From assembly GCA_029879665.1 (NCBI GenBank), contig JAOUPW010000162.1:1-5550 (forward strand): a stretch of DNA of 5,550 nt, read 5' to 3'. This document shows, piece by piece, positions 1-5,550 of this stretch (the first letter of the stretch is position 1; each line of letters begins with the position of its first letter). Position numbers and translations under genes: made by a program. The notes beneath the pieces were generated by a model. That model saw only the letters and a list, made by a program, of their open reading frames with translations. It did no database searches and was not told the origin of the DNA. The stretch is from Rhodospirillales bacterium. GTDB taxonomy: Bacteria; Pseudomonadota; Alphaproteobacteria; Rhodospirillales; JAOUPW01.

Positions 1-123
1 GGCCAAATCCTTTAGGCCGGCCGCTTCCAATTCCAGCACGCGCCGCGCACAGGCGAGATCCTCGCCGGTGTGTTCCACGGATATCCTGGACTTGGCTTTG
101 CCCGGGGCTTTGCTCGGAGTCAT
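1..123 (-). CDS. kdsD: KpsF/GutQ-type arabinose-5-phosphate isomerase, N-terminal fragment
   Basis: Only the first 41 codons are visible; the gene runs off the left edge. The ATG lies at 123-121 and the frame stays open to base 1. After a short basic, low-complexity start (MTPSKAPGKAKS), residues 25-41 (CARRVLELEAAGLKDLA) resemble the first helix of the KpsF/GutQ/KdsD family, which typically has an 'A-R-x-V-L-x-x-E-A-x-x-L' pattern before the SIS domain. The known family reaction is interconversion of ribulose-5-phosphate and arabinose-5-phosphate, the first step towards Kdo for lipopolysaccharide, in the cytoplasm. Context supports the call: in many alphaproteobacteria rnd is followed by kdsD and then lptC/lptA. 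No strong Shine-Dalgarno sequence precedes this ATG (only AGGG about 14 nt upstream), so the start is uncertain. The identification rests on a short stretch and on synteny; no catalytic residue is visible. Confidence 0.66.
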   Translation of the reverse strand, partial: MTPSKAPGKAKSRISVEHTGEDLACARRVLELEAAGLKDLA

Positions 124-289
124 TGTCTTGCGATACCCTATTCACTTTTAGCGGTTCTTGTTCCGCGCGCTCCGCTCACGCCTTGGGGAAAGGCCACAAC
201 TCCACGATCCTAAGACCCGGCGGCTTGGCGTCCATGGCAGGAGATAGGAAAAAAACCCATGCATCCCAACCACTTGCGCTAGTCCCCTG

Positions 290-318
290 AGTATGATCCG
301 ACGAACCCGGGCAGTCAA
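290..318 (-). promoter_or_regulatory. possible sigma70-type promoter between rnd and kdsD
   Basis: On the minus strand TTGACT (318-313) is followed after 17 nt by CATACT (295-290), which matches the -35/-10 consensus at 5 and 4 of 6 positions with ideal spacing. Transcription would start near 283 and give a leader of about 160 nt before the kdsD ATG at 123. This would let kdsD and the downstream lipopolysaccharide genes be expressed independently of the tRNA-rnd transcript. Such matches arise by chance, and there is no experimental support. Confidence 0.35.
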
Positions 319-388
319 CAAATCCGCGCACCCTCCGCGTCCGGTCCGGGGCCTCGAATGCTATCCTGATTAAACGTAATCGCTCACG

Positions 389-1015
389 TTAGTGGGCAAA
401 GATGTCCTCGTTGTCCCATCCGCCAAGATCCAACTCGGCGCGGATGGGCAGAAACCTGAAACTGGCCTCGGCCAAGTGCCCGCGCCCTTCGCGGGCCAGC
501 ATTTCGTCCAGTTTAGCCCTGAGTTCATGCAGGTGAAGGACGTCGGAGGCGGCATAGGTCATCTGGTCGGAGCTCAGTTCCCGCGCCCCCCAATCGGAAG
601 ATTGTTGTTCCTTGGATAAATCCACCCCCAGCAGCTCACGACATAAATCCTTGAGTCCGTGCCGGTCGGTGTAGGTGCGGACCAGTTTGGAGGCGATCTT
701 GGTGCAGTACACAGGCTCGCAGGTAACGCCCAGGTATTTGCGGATCACGGCAATATCGAAGCGGGCGAAATGGAACAGCTTGGTCACACCGTCATTCTTC
801 AAAAGCGCCTTCAGGTTCGGCGCCGCATATTCGCCCAAGGGAAACTGCACCAGGTGACATACGCCGTCGCCGGCGGAAAGCTGAGCCAGGCAAAGGCGGT
901 CGCGCTGGGGATCCAGGCCCATCGTTTCGGTATCAATGGCAACGCAATCGCCGAAATCGAGACCGGAGGGAAGATCCCCTATGTGCAGTTCTATGGATTG
1001 GGCCTTGCTTTTCAC
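389..1015 (-). CDS. rnd: ribonuclease D, short alphaproteobacterial form (DEDDy 3'-5' exonuclease)
   Basis: This is a 208-aa 3'-5' exoribonuclease of the DEDDy superfamily, the enzyme type that trims the 3' ends of tRNA precursors and other small RNAs. Exo I is AIDTETMGLD (catalytic D28 and E30), Exo II is FHFARFD (D87) and Exo III is YAASD (Y154, D158), followed by the leucine-rich helix. All catalytic residues are present. The product is much shorter than E. coli RNase D (about 375 aa) and lacks the HRDC domains, as usual for the alphaproteobacterial short form. I place the start at GTG 1015 because AAGGAG sits 8 nt upstream of it and because homologues begin just before the SIELHIGDLP segment. 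A longer in-frame reading to ATG 1102 would run through the tRNA-Leu gene, which cannot be right. The gene lies 37 nt after that tRNA on the same strand, so the two are probably co-transcribed. Confidence 0.93.
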   Translation of the reverse strand: MKSKAQSIELHIGDLPSGLDFGDCVAIDTETMGLDPQRDRLCLAQLSAGDGVCHLVQFPLGEYAAPNLKALLKNDGVTKLFHFARFDIAVIRKYLGVTCEPVYCTKIASKLVRTYTDRHGLKDLCRELLGVDLSKEQQSSDWGARELSSDQMTYAASDVLHLHELRAKLDEMLAREGRGHLAEASFRFLPIRAELDLGGWDNEDIFAH

Positions 1016-1052
1016 CGGAAATGCTCCTTGCTCAGCCGTGGTAACAAGTAAA

Positions 1053-1139
<87 letters not shown>

Positions 1140-1182
1140 ATCCGGGAATCAAGGAACCCGTCTTATTCCGGCGGGCGAAGAG

Positions 1183-1211
1183 AAGTAACCGCCCGACAGC
1201 CTTTATGTCAA
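1183..1211 (-). promoter_or_regulatory. probable promoter of tRNA-Leu (and rnd)
   Basis: On the minus strand a perfect TTGACA -35 box (1211-1206) lies upstream of the tRNA. At 17-nt spacing the -10 position reads TTACTT (1188-1183), a poor match. A GC-rich segment (CGCCCGCC) follows where the discriminator and start site would lie, as is common at stable RNA promoters under growth-rate or stringent control. The start near 1176 would leave a leader of about 37 nt for RNase P to remove. The -35 box is the main support. Confidence 0.45.
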
Positions 1212-1325
1212 CACACACTTATGGCAAAGTAGATGGGTGCCGCGTTTGAAAAACACCCTAAATTCCGGGGTTAGCGGATAGAATCTTACATATAGCCCCC
1301 ACGGGTCAGAGATATAGGAGAAATC

Positions 1326-2339
1326 ATGCGCAACCGGATTGTGACGGTATTTGGCGGATCCGGCTTTATCGGCCGCCATTTGGTGCAACGGCTGGCGGAA
1401 CGGGGAGCCGTCGTGCGGGTTGCCGTGCGCGACCCCGAAGACGCCTTGTATCTCAAGCCCATGGGCGAAATCGGACAAATCGTGCCGATGGCCGCTTCGG
1501 TGACGGATCCGGCCTCCATCGCCCGGGCAGTGGCCGGCGCCGATGCCGTGGTCAATCTGGTCGGCATCCTGTCGGAATGGGGCAAACGGACCTTCCAGCG
1601 CATCCATGTGGAGGGAGCTAAAAATGTGGCGGAAGCCGCGGCGGCGGCGGGGGCCAGATCCCTGATCCATGTATCGGCCCTTGGCGCCGACCCGGATTCG
1701 CCCTCCGCCTATGCCCGGACCAAGGCCGGCGGTGAAGCCGCCGTGAAGGACGCCTTTCCCGGCGCCGTCATTATTCGGCCCGGCGTCATCTTCGGGCCGG
1801 AAGATAATTTCTTCAACCTGTTCGCGGGACTGACAAGATTCACTCCGGTGCTGCCGGTGTTCGGTTGTCCGACATTGCCGAAACTGACTTTTTTCGGTGA
1901 GCACGGCCCGCTTCATGTTGATATTTACGGCGACGGCGGCAGCCGCATGCAACCCGTCTATGTTGGCGACGTCGCCGAGGCCATCGCCGTGGTTCTCGAC
2001 GATCCGTCCATGGAATCCCTGACCCTCGAGCTGGGCGGGCCCGGGGTCTACAGCTACAAGGCGCTTATGGAACTCCTGCTCAAGACCATTGGACGACGGC
2101 GGTTGCTGCTGCCCTATCCCTTCGCGCTGGCCCGCATGCATGCCTGGTTTCTTGAAAAATGGCCGACACCCCTTATCACCCGGGATCAATTGAGGCTGCT
2201 GGAGCGGGACAACGTGGTGGCGGAAACCGCCCTCGGGTTTAAGGATCTTGGTCTTAAGCCGAAGCCGGCGGAAGCCATCCTGCCCACATACCTGAAAAGA
2301 TTCCGCCCCGTCGGCCAGCCCTCGACGGCAGCGGCCTAA
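1326..2339 (+). CDS. NDUFA9-like atypical SDR, putative complex I-associated NAD(P)-binding protein
   Basis: The 337-aa product is an atypical/extended short-chain dehydrogenase/reductase of the family related to mitochondrial complex I subunit NDUFA9. The N-terminus is a Rossmann fold with FGGSGFIG (G10, G13, G16 of GxxGxxG). VVNLVGIL (75-82) and VSALGADP (116-123) are family signatures, a YxxxK pair lies at Y129/K133, IIRPGVIFGPED spans 149-160, and QPVYVGDVAEAI (209-220) is the conserved C-terminal core. In mitochondria the protein binds NADPH as an accessory subunit of NADH:ubiquinone oxidoreductase; the bacterial role is less certain, and a sugar-nucleotide or quinone-related activity cannot be excluded. 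AGGAG lies 5 nt before the ATG. A TAGAAT -10-like hexamer at 1279-1284 has no clear -35 partner. Residues 180-205 look longer than the usual short linker before QPVYVGD. The C-terminus converges on the marR-type gene with a 3-nt gap. Confidence 0.88.
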   Translation: MRNRIVTVFGGSGFIGRHLVQRLAERGAVVRVAVRDPEDALYLKPMGEIGQIVPMAASVTDPASIARAVAGADAVVNLVGILSEWGKRTFQRIHVEGAKNVAEAAAAAGARSLIHVSALGADPDSPSAYARTKAGGEAAVKDAFPGAVIIRPGVIFGPEDNFFNLFAGLTRFTPVLPVFGCPTLPKLTFFGEHGPLHVDIYGDGGSRMQPVYVGDVAEAIAVVLDDPSMESLTLELGGPGVYSYKALMELLLKTIGRRRLLLPYPFALARMHAWFLEKWPTPLITRDQLRLLERDNVVAETALGFKDLGLKPKPAEAILPTYLKRFRPVGQPSTAAA

Positions 2340-2342
2340 AGG

Positions 2343-2696
2343 TCAGTCTTTCGCGAGGCTGGCGGCAGACGCGGTTATCAGTTCGCCGAATTCACGCAGG
2401 AAAACGGACCCCCGGACGGTGCGTTGCATGAGAACGCTGCGCCGGTCGGTTTCGTCGGTCTTGCGCCGAACCAATTCCAGTTCGCTTAGCCGGTCGATCC
2501 CCCGGGTCACCGCCGGCTTGGAAATTTTCAGGGCTTCGGAAAGGCCGCGCACCGTGTGGGGCGGCGGCGACATATAGACCGTAAGCAACAGGGCCATTTG
2601 ACGGGCGGACAAATCGGGCGCATCCCGGCGGACGCTTTCAACGGATGTTATTCGCCACAAATCCAGGGCCTGAAATTCGGAAAGCGGGATGCTCAT
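2343..2696 (-). CDS. small MarR-family winged-helix transcriptional regulator
   Basis: The 117-aa protein is built around a MarR-type winged helix-turn-helix. Residues 30-43 (SARQMALLLTVYMS) form the helix entering the DNA-binding domain. VRGLSEALKISKPAVTRGID (49-68) is the helix-turn-helix with a recognition helix at about 58-69, and RRKTDETDRRSVLMQRT (77-93) is the wing with the characteristic D-x-R-R. MarR proteins are usually about 140-150 aa and dimerise through extended N- and C-terminal helices; here both ends are short, as in a compact alphaproteobacterial subgroup. The start has only a weak upstream GGAA. It is divergent from the GST-like gene and convergent with the NDUFA9-like gene. 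An inverted repeat just upstream of its start suggests autoregulation and possibly control of the GST-like gene. The ligand is unknown. Confidence 0.87.
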   Translation of the reverse strand: MSIPLSEFQALDLWRITSVESVRRDAPDLSARQMALLLTVYMSPPPHTVRGLSEALKISKPAVTRGIDRLSELELVRRKTDETDRRSVLMQRTVRGSVFLREFGELITASAASLAKD

Positions 2697-2700
2697 ATCG

Positions 2701-2726
2701 GTTCCGGTTCGTTTCGCTATCGGAAC
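2701..2726. promoter_or_regulatory. inverted repeat, candidate operator of the MarR-type regulator
   Basis: GTTCCG (2701-2706) and CGGAAC (2721-2726) form perfect 6-nt inverted arms separated by 14 nt, so the arm centres are 20 nt apart, close to two helical turns. The repeat begins 5 nt before the marR start codon and ends inside the predicted -10 box (2726-2731), where a bound dimer would block transcription. It could instead be a hairpin in the leader RNA. Confidence 0.4.
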
Positions 2727-2754
2727 TTTTACCGTGATCCCCTCCGCTCCGCAA
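2726..2754 (-). promoter_or_regulatory. predicted promoter of the marR-type gene
   Basis: On the minus strand TTGCGG (2754-2749) is separated by 17 nt from TAAAAG (2731-2726), a moderate sigma70-like match (3 of 6 and 4 of 6). It places transcription start near 2719, about 23 nt before the ATG. The inverted repeat at 2701-2726 lies directly downstream and overlaps the last base of the -10 box. Confidence 0.35.
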
Positions 2755-2943
2755 CCTTAAATCACCTTTCGATCCCATCCAGGATAACCGCAATCCGGGT
2801 CCGGGCGCCGCCCCGAGGCGCACAGGAGGACGGCGGATCGCTCACGCTCCGTCTTTAGATCAGACTTCGAGTATGATAAGGCTTCCCTTTTCGCACTTCT
2901 TCATTTCCGGCATAGTGGTCGGATTATTATTTCGGAGCACAAA

Positions 2944-3618
2944 ATGTCAGACCTGACGCTGGTGATCGGCAACAAGAATTATTCGTCCTGGTCCATGCGC
3001 GCCTGGCTCGCCTTGAAACGGACCGGTGCCGATTTCACCGAAATCCAGATCCTCCTGGATCAGCCGGATACCCTTGAAAACATCTTGATCTATTCACCCA
3101 CCGGCAAGTTGCCGGTGCTGCATCACGGCAAGACGGTGATTTGGGATTCCCTGGCCATCTGCGAATACGCCGCCGAAACTTTCCCCGACGCCGGGTTGTG
3201 GCCCAGGTCAAAGGAAGCCCGGGCCCGGGCCCGGGCCGTTTGCGCCGAAATGCATTCAGGTTTTGAAGCGCTGCGCACCCACATGCACATGAACGTGCGC
3301 GATTCCTTTCCCGGCAAGGGCACCGGCGAAGGAGTCGCCGGCGATATCCGCCGCATCATTGAAATTTGGGAAACCTGCCGGGCGAATTTTGGCGACGGCG
3401 GTGCGTTTCTGTTCGGCGAGTTTTCCATCGCCGATGCCATGTTCGCCCCCGTGGTCAGCCGGTTTATCACCTATGGCGTCGATATTTCCAGCACCGCCCG
3501 GGATTACATGAATGCGGTCTGGGGCACGCCCGAGGTGCAAGCCTGGGTCGCGGGCGCCCTCAACGAGCCTTTCACCATCCTCAAATACCACCCGGCGCCG
3601 GATACGGGAATCCGCTGA
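2944..3618 (+). CDS. glutathione S-transferase family protein
   Basis: The 224-aa protein is a cytosolic GST-fold enzyme of usual length. The thioredoxin-like domain begins LVIGNKNYSSWSMRAWLAL (6-24), with the candidate catalytic serine at S14/S15 in the position used by serine-type (zeta/theta-like) GSTs. GKLPVL (54-59) contains the cis-proline P57, and WDSLAICEY (67-75) supplies D68/S69, which normally bind the gamma-glutamyl group of glutathione. The helical C-terminal domain contains FSIADAMFAPVVSRF (160-174) with the conserved N-capping S/D box. The fold catalyses glutathione conjugation, reduction or isomerisation, but the substrate here cannot be told. GGAG lies 6 nt before the ATG. 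It is divergent from the MarR-type regulator, which may control it, although no operator next to its own start was found. Codons 92-98 are encoded by a tandem GCCCGG repeat. It converges on napC with a 24-nt gap. Confidence 0.93.
   Translation: MSDLTLVIGNKNYSSWSMRAWLALKRTGADFTEIQILLDQPDTLENILIYSPTGKLPVLHHGKTVIWDSLAICEYAAETFPDAGLWPRSKEARARARAVCAEMHSGFEALRTHMHMNVRDSFPGKGTGEGVAGDIRRIIEIWETCRANFGDGGAFLFGEFSIADAMFAPVVSRFITYGVDISSTARDYMNAVWGTPEVQAWVAGALNEPFTILKYHPAPDTGIR
3217..3239 (+). repeat. tandem GCCCGG hexamer repeat inside the GST-like gene
   Basis: Three full GCCCGG units (3217-3234) plus a partial fourth encode alternating alanine and arginine (A92 to A98) at the start of the helical domain. 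The unit length is a multiple of three, so unit gain or loss would keep the frame. Confidence 0.85.
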
Positions 3619-3642
3619 ACGGCGCACGGGGCGGATGGCGGC

Positions 3643-4287
3643 CTAACCTCCGTTAAGTTTCCGTTCCGCCTCGAATGCGCCTTTCGGCAACTCGTGGGCG
3701 ATTCCCTTGTGGCAGTCGATACAGGTCTGGCCCTTGTCGACGGCTTCTTCATGGCGTTCGCGGGTGCGTTTTTCCTGCACGGTGAAGTCCATGAAATCAA
3801 AGTTGTGGCAGTTGCGGCATTCCCGGGAATCCGTCTCCTTCATCACCCGCCACACGTTCTCCGCAAGTTGCAGGCGCTTGCCTTCGTATTTTTCCCGCGT
3901 GTCGATGGTGCCCAGGAAGTGGTGATAGAGCTCGTTGCTTGCCTTGATCTTACGCGCGATTTTGTGGATCCATGTTTTCGGAACGTGGCAATCGGGACAG
4001 GTCGCGCGCACGCCGGTCCGGTTGGAATAGTGAACCGTGCGCTTGTATTCCCGGTACACGTTTTGCTCCATTTCGTGGCAGCTCACGCAGAAGGTTTCGT
4101 TGTTGGTCATTTCCATCGACCAGTTAAAACCGCCCCAAAAAACGATACCCAAAACAAACCCGACAATCAGCACCGTTCCAAAGGCGTACCGGGCCGTCGG
4201 TCGCCAGAGGCTGCGCCACATACGGCACAGCAAACCGCAAATGCCCTCGTTGGCGTTTTTGTTGTCCGCAGGCGTTTGATCACTCAT
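3643..4287 (-). CDS. napC: NapC/NirT-type membrane-anchored tetraheme cytochrome c
   Basis: The 214-aa protein is a quinol dehydrogenase that takes electrons from the quinol pool and passes them to periplasmic NapB/NapA. A basic cytoplasmic N-terminus precedes a single transmembrane anchor at about 34-54. Four CxxCH heme c motifs follow in the periplasm: CVSCH (67-71), CPDCH (97-101), CRNCH (157-161) and CIDCH (189-193). The length and the two-pair heme spacing fit NapC/NirT. Family members include NapC, NirT, TorC-like and CymA; position directly after napB and napH identifies this one as NapC. AGAGGT lies 6 nt before the ATG and the gene begins 30 nt after napB, so both are on one transcript. 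It is the last nap gene here, converging on the GST-like gene, and I found no convincing terminator between them. Confidence 0.96.
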   Translation of the reverse strand: MSDQTPADNKNANEGICGLLCRMWRSLWRPTARYAFGTVLIVGFVLGIVFWGGFNWSMEMTNNETFCVSCHEMEQNVYREYKRTVHYSNRTGVRATCPDCHVPKTWIHKIARKIKASNELYHHFLGTIDTREKYEGKRLQLAENVWRVMKETDSRECRNCHNFDFMDFTVQEKRTRERHEEAVDKGQTCIDCHKGIAHELPKGAFEAERKLNGG

Positions 4288-4317
4288 GGCTCTACCTCTT
4301 CAATCTATTCACGGCCT

Positions 4318-4776
4318 TCAGCGCAAGCCGACGGCGGACTCGAACGTGTTCTCAACCAGCGCCGGCGCGTTGGTTTGCGGCACATGGCACTGCGTACAGA
4401 ACCAGCGGGAATTGGAGACCTGGTCGAGGGCCACGCCGTTGCGGTTCGTGTAATGGGTTTCGCTGATCTTCGGCGCTCCTTCGCGCGTGTTATTCGGCCA
4501 ATCATGACAGCGCATGCACTGGTTGACCTTCAGGTTGACCTGGTATTTGTCGATCTTGTGCGGAATTAACGGCGGCTGCTGACGATAGGCTCGATCGAAC
4601 CGCCGTCCGGTATTGAGGCGCTTTATGTCGTTTACATCATTGGTTTCATCCAACGACGTCACGCCCCGCAATGAATGCAGTGTACTTTCCTGCTGTGCAA
4701 GCGCACTCGGCACCCACAAAACAACACCCACGAGCAAGGCCATCCCTGCGGTTGCGGCTGCGATCAATTTCATCAT
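4318..4776 (-). CDS. napB: periplasmic nitrate reductase small subunit, diheme cytochrome c
   Basis: The 152-aa precursor is the electron-transfer subunit of periplasmic nitrate reductase; it receives electrons from NapC and delivers them to the molybdenum subunit NapA. Residues 1-27 are a Sec signal peptide: KLIAAATAGMALLVGVVLW followed by VPSALA and likely cleavage before QQE. The mature part has two heme c sites, CMRCH (87-91) and CTQCH (127-131). H73 (in PPLIPHKI) and H108 (in ETHYTNR) fit the family's distal axial ligands. I chose ATG 4776 because GGGAG lies 7 nt upstream; the adjacent ATG at 4773 is also possible. The frame stays open upstream to 4935, but that extension overlaps napH and would bury the signal peptide. 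The gene starts 34 nt after the napH stop. Confidence 0.96.
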   Translation of the reverse strand: MMKLIAAATAGMALLVGVVLWVPSALAQQESTLHSLRGVTSLDETNDVNDIKRLNTGRRFDRAYRQQPPLIPHKIDKYQVNLKVNQCMRCHDWPNNTREGAPKISETHYTNRNGVALDQVSNSRWFCTQCHVPQTNAPALVENTFESAVGLR

Positions 4777-4810
4777 GGCGTATCTCCCTTTCTGACCTTT
4801 CCGTCCAGGC

Positions 4811-5550
4811 CTAAGCCGCCCGGCGGTTGGGTGAAACCAATTCTCCGGCATTGCCGTTCGCAGGCATCGCCGGGTTGTTGAACCGATGACCGAACGTAAA
4901 CACGTCTTTCGCACAAACATCGATGCAGCGGCCACAGTTTGTGCAATCCCGCGACAGCACCACCGGCCCCAGACCTTGTTCCGCGCCCTTCAACGCGGGC
5001 GCGATCACATGGGGCTCGGGACAAACGGCAAAACAATCCATGCAGTCGTTACACTCATTCCGGCGCAGGGCGGCAACCCGGAGCACGCTGTACGCGCCGA
5101 CCAAGCCGTAGAACGCGCCTTGCGGACACAGATGGCCGCACCAACCGCGCCGGCTGACCATCAAGTCGAACAGAAACACCGCCAGCATGACGGTCCAGGC
5201 GTAGCCGGTGCCGAAGACAAGGGCCCGGTGCACGATGGTGACCGGATTGAGCAATTCCCATGCCGCGACACCGGTAACGGCGGCGGCGGCCATGACCGCG
5301 GCGAGCAGCCACAACCGCGTCTGCCGCGCCGGCCGCCAGCCCTGGGGCAGGCCGGCACGTTTTGCCACCCAGCGCGCCGCGTCGGTGATGACGTTCACCG
5401 GACAGACGAAGGAGCAGTACGTCCGTCCGCCGACCATGGCGTAGAACACGAAAACGATGGCCGCGCCCAACACGGCGGTGGCGGCGGCAACATGACCGGC
5501 GGCAAGGGTCTGCAACAGCACGAAGGGATCGGTCAGGGGCAGGGTATCGA
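4811..5550 (-). CDS. napH: NapH, membrane iron-sulfur quinol-side protein of nitrate reductase (5' end missing)
   Basis: The visible 245 residues are the C-terminal part of NapH (usually about 290 aa); the start lies beyond the right edge. NapH is an inner-membrane protein that, with periplasmic ferredoxin NapG, forms a quinol-oxidising branch feeding NapA. The fragment opens DTLPLTDPFVLLQTLAAGH, typical for the family. Transmembrane helices lie at about 20-40, 78-97 and 113-131 of the fragment. The two cysteine motifs CSFVCP (45-50) and CGHLCP (137-142) characteristic of NapH/NosR/RdxA-type proteins are present. The C-terminal domain has two [4Fe-4S] sites: C166, C169, C172, C176-P and C202, C205, C208, C212. 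The frame continues to the edge without a stop; the GTG at 5521 is internal. Nearest alternatives are CcoG/RdxA or NosR, but the length and the following napB-napC settle it. Confidence 0.95.
   Translation of the reverse strand, partial: DTLPLTDPFVLLQTLAAGHVAAATAVLGAAIVFVFYAMVGGRTYCSFVCPVNVITDAARWVAKRAGLPQGWRPARQTRLWLLAAVMAAAAVTGVAAWELLNPVTIVHRALVFGTGYAWTVMLAVFLFDLMVSRRGWCGHLCPQGAFYGLVGAYSVLRVAALRRNECNDCMDCFAVCPEPHVIAPALKGAEQGLGPVVLSRDCTNCGRCIDVCAKDVFTFGHRFNNPAMPANGNAGELVSPNRRAA

Noticed and set aside
176..331. A 51-codon GTG-started minus-strand ORF between rnd and kdsD
   Set aside because: There is no properly spaced ribosome binding site, no recognised homologue, and a frame of this length is expected by chance in GC-rich DNA; kept only as part of a finding.
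373..390. AACGT/ACGTT hairpin at the rnd stop as a terminator
   Set aside because: The stem is only 5 bp and A/T-rich, and the minus strand has no U tract after it.
1203..2189. A 328-codon open frame on the minus strand across the NDUFA9-like gene
   Set aside because: It is antisense to a clear SDR with Rossmann and family motifs. Its translation is rich in His, Gly, Arg and Gln with no recognisable domain, which is typical of a shadow frame in GC-rich DNA.
2872..2877. TATGAT as the -10 box of the GST-like gene
   Set aside because: It is a good hexamer, but nothing resembling a -35 box lies 16-18 nt upstream.
3615..3657. CTGAACGG/CCGTTAAG inverted repeat between the GST-like gene and napC as a two-way terminator
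   Set aside because: The arms contain a mismatch, the loop is 27 nt, and neither strand has a real U tract after the stem.
3694..4569. A 291-codon plus-strand open frame over napC and napB
   Set aside because: The minus strand encodes NapC and NapB with all heme motifs in place; the plus frame spans both genes and their gap and has no recognisable motif.
4777..4935. An N-terminal extension of napB up to ATG 4935
   Set aside because: It overlaps the end of napH, would put 53 residues before an obvious Sec signal peptide, and GGGAG stands right before ATG 4776.

Overview
This window reads as chromosomal DNA of an alphaproteobacterium, most likely in or near the Rhodospirillales (Magnetospirillum-like). 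That is an inference from gene families and order, not from a database match. The coding bias is GC-rich. The supports are a short RNase D without HRDC domain lying before a KdsD-type arabinose-5-phosphate isomerase, a stand-alone NDUFA9-like protein, and a napH-napB-napC order that I recall from magnetospirilla and relatives.

Layout. Positions 1-1139 all run on the minus strand. Read in transcription order they are a tRNA-Leu(CAG), a GTG-started RNase D gene (rnd) 37 nt behind it, a 265-nt gap with a possible promoter, and the first 41 codons of a KpsF/GutQ-type sugar phosphate isomerase. A perfect TTGACA -35 box lies upstream of the tRNA. On the plus strand at 1326-2339 is an NDUFA9-like atypical short-chain dehydrogenase/reductase, thought to be linked to respiratory complex I. 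It converges, with only 3 nt between stops, on a small MarR-type winged-helix regulator (2343-2696, minus). A 247-nt divergent intergenic region separates the regulator from a glutathione S-transferase-like gene (2944-3618, plus). That region holds a predicted marR promoter followed by a GTTCCG/CGGAAC inverted repeat, plus minor hairpins and a tiny ORF overlapping the GST start.

The right-hand third (3643-5550, minus) is the distal part of a periplasmic nitrate reductase operon, transcribed napH-napB-napC. NapH is a membrane [4Fe-4S] quinol-side protein cut by the window edge. NapB is a periplasmic diheme cytochrome. NapC is a membrane-anchored tetraheme quinol dehydrogenase. Together they carry electrons from the quinol pool to the catalytic NapA, which should lie beyond the right edge, probably with napG next to napH. 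Gaps of 30-34 nt with good ribosome binding sites indicate one transcript.

Nothing here looks like a mobile element, CRISPR array, defence system or wholly new system. The observations most worth a second look are the reassigned rnd start beside the tRNA, the marR operator candidate, the gap before kdsD, and an extra segment in the NDUFA9-like protein.
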